Shown piece by piece: positions 63,466-64,000 of a stretch of DNA of 64,000 bases. How positions within the stretch are numbered: position 1 is the stretch's first letter; the number at the start of each line of letters is the position of its first letter. The notes beneath the pieces were generated by a model. The model searched no databases. It was not told the origin of the DNA and worked only from the letters and a program-made list of their open reading frames with translations. The position numbers and the translations under genes were made by a program. This DNA is from Clostridium sp. D43t1_170807_H7. GTDB lineage: Bacteria; Bacillota; Clostridia; Clostridiales; Clostridiaceae. The DNA lies in assembly GCF_015555905.1 (NCBI RefSeq), contig NZ_JADNLK010000009.1, forward strand, positions 54,104-118,103, read 5' to 3'.

Positions 63466-64000
63466 TTAAGCAAAGTATCTGTTTAATAATCCTTCGAAAG
63501 CTTTTCCGTGTCTAGCTTCATCTTTACACATTTCGTGAACTGTGTCATGGATTGCATCTAAGTTTAATTCTTTAGCTAATTTAGCTAAATCTAATTTACC
63601 TTGAGTTGCTCCATGTTCTGCAGCTACTCTAGCTTCTAAGTTAGCTTTTGTATCAGCAACAACTACTTCTCCTAATAATTCAGCAAATTTTGCAGCGTGT
63701 TCTGCTTCTTCGATAGCTATTCTCTTGTAAGCTTCAGCAACTTCTGGGAATCCTTCTCTATCTGCTTGTCTTGACATTGCTAAGTACATTCCTACTTCTG
63801 TACATTCTCCAACGAAGTTAGCTCTTAATCCTTCGATTACTCTTTCGTCTACACCTTGAGCTACTCCAATTCTGTGTTCATCAGCAAATACTAATTCTCC
63901 AGCTTGTTCTACGAACTTATCAGCTCCAACATGGCATAATGGGCATTCTGCTGGTGCAGTTTCTCCTTCATGAACATATCCACATACTGTACATACAAAC
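63466..64000 (-). CDS. Reverse rubrerythrin, copy 2 (start codon just outside window)
   Basis: The frame is open to the window edge and begins at [12 protein letters not shown]; only the first two to three codons are missing. Every visible residue equals copy 1, and nucleotide changes are few and silent (for example AATCC against GACCT near the 3' end), so duplication is recent or kept uniform by gene conversion. Same rubredoxin-then-diiron architecture and function. Tandem reverse rubrerythrins are known in Clostridium. Confidence 0.93.
   Translation of the reverse strand, partial: FVCTVCGYVHEGETAPAECPLCHVGADKFVEQAGELVFADEHRIGVAQGVDERVIEGLRANFVGECTEVGMYLAMSRQADREGFPEVAEAYKRIAIEEAEHAAKFAELLGEVVVADTKANLEARVAAEHGATQGKLDLAKLAKELNLDAIHDTVHEMCKDEARHGKAFEGLLNRYFA

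Overview
This is AT-rich DNA, roughly 28-30% GC by eye. Its low-GC codon use, strong G-rich Shine-Dalgarno sites, tandem reverse rubrerythrins, [4Fe-4S] serine dehydratase, PrkA kinase and frequent intrinsic terminators all point to a Clostridium (cluster I). No rRNA, phage or complete transposase gene was seen. The only tRNA is tRNA-Leu(UAA) at 3.6 kb.

Layout. 0-8 kb: prkA (its C-terminus lies beyond the window), recQ, tRNA-Leu, an orphan sensor kinase, a PHP phosphoesterase, and fba on the plus strand. 8-13.3 kb: a degenerate ThiM-like protein, the two-subunit serine dehydratase flanked by long hairpin elements, a nucleoside kinase, and a tandem repeat array. 13.3-23 kb (plus strand): a DUF421/DUF4363 pair, then the complete arginine operon argGHCJBDF behind a promoter with ArgR-like boxes. 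23-31.5 kb: ferritin, cupin, nucleoid-associated protein and FUSC genes, then a Fur-type siderophore ABC importer operon ending in an MFS gene. 31.6-36.8 kb: a decayed polymorphic-toxin (rhs) and immunity locus with pseudogenes, an orphan GIY-YIG toxin tip, a zeta-like kinase pair, and 77-nt repeats lodged inside the rhs reading frame. 36.9-51.4 kb: an AraC regulator, a two-component system with DUF4342 genes, half-size TauE proteins, aroQ, a GntR-controlled ABC transporter, a CYTH protein, two polysaccharide deacetylases, a TM2 protein and a large FUSC protein. 51.5-61.2 kb (minus strand): the aromatic amino-acid operon aroF-aroB-aroA-aroC-pheA-aroE-aroK-aroF2-tyrA. 61.2-64 kb: cardiolipin synthase and two nearly identical reverse rubrerythrins.

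How the genes fit together. The window encodes all seven shikimate steps to chorismate (the dehydratase step through the detached aroQ) and the first steps toward Phe and Tyr. It also encodes the whole acetylated route from glutamate to arginine, with ArgJ recycling the acetyl group. Iron supply (siderophore uptake) and iron/oxygen handling (ferritin, rubrerythrins) are both present.

Main discoveries. (1) A 43-codon leader peptide with 17 aromatic residues lies just upstream of a terminator in the 5' leader of the aromatic operon. This looks like ribosome-mediated attenuation, whereas Firmicutes are better known for T-boxes. (2) A 77-nt repeat family with compensatory base-pair changes interrupts an rhs core twice, and related sequence forms a tandem array at 13 kb. 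(3) Long hairpin elements bracket the serine dehydratase operon, and several intercistronic hairpins sit inside biosynthetic operons, some built from short repeats that start at a stop codon. Alignments and base-pairing were judged by eye, with no database search.
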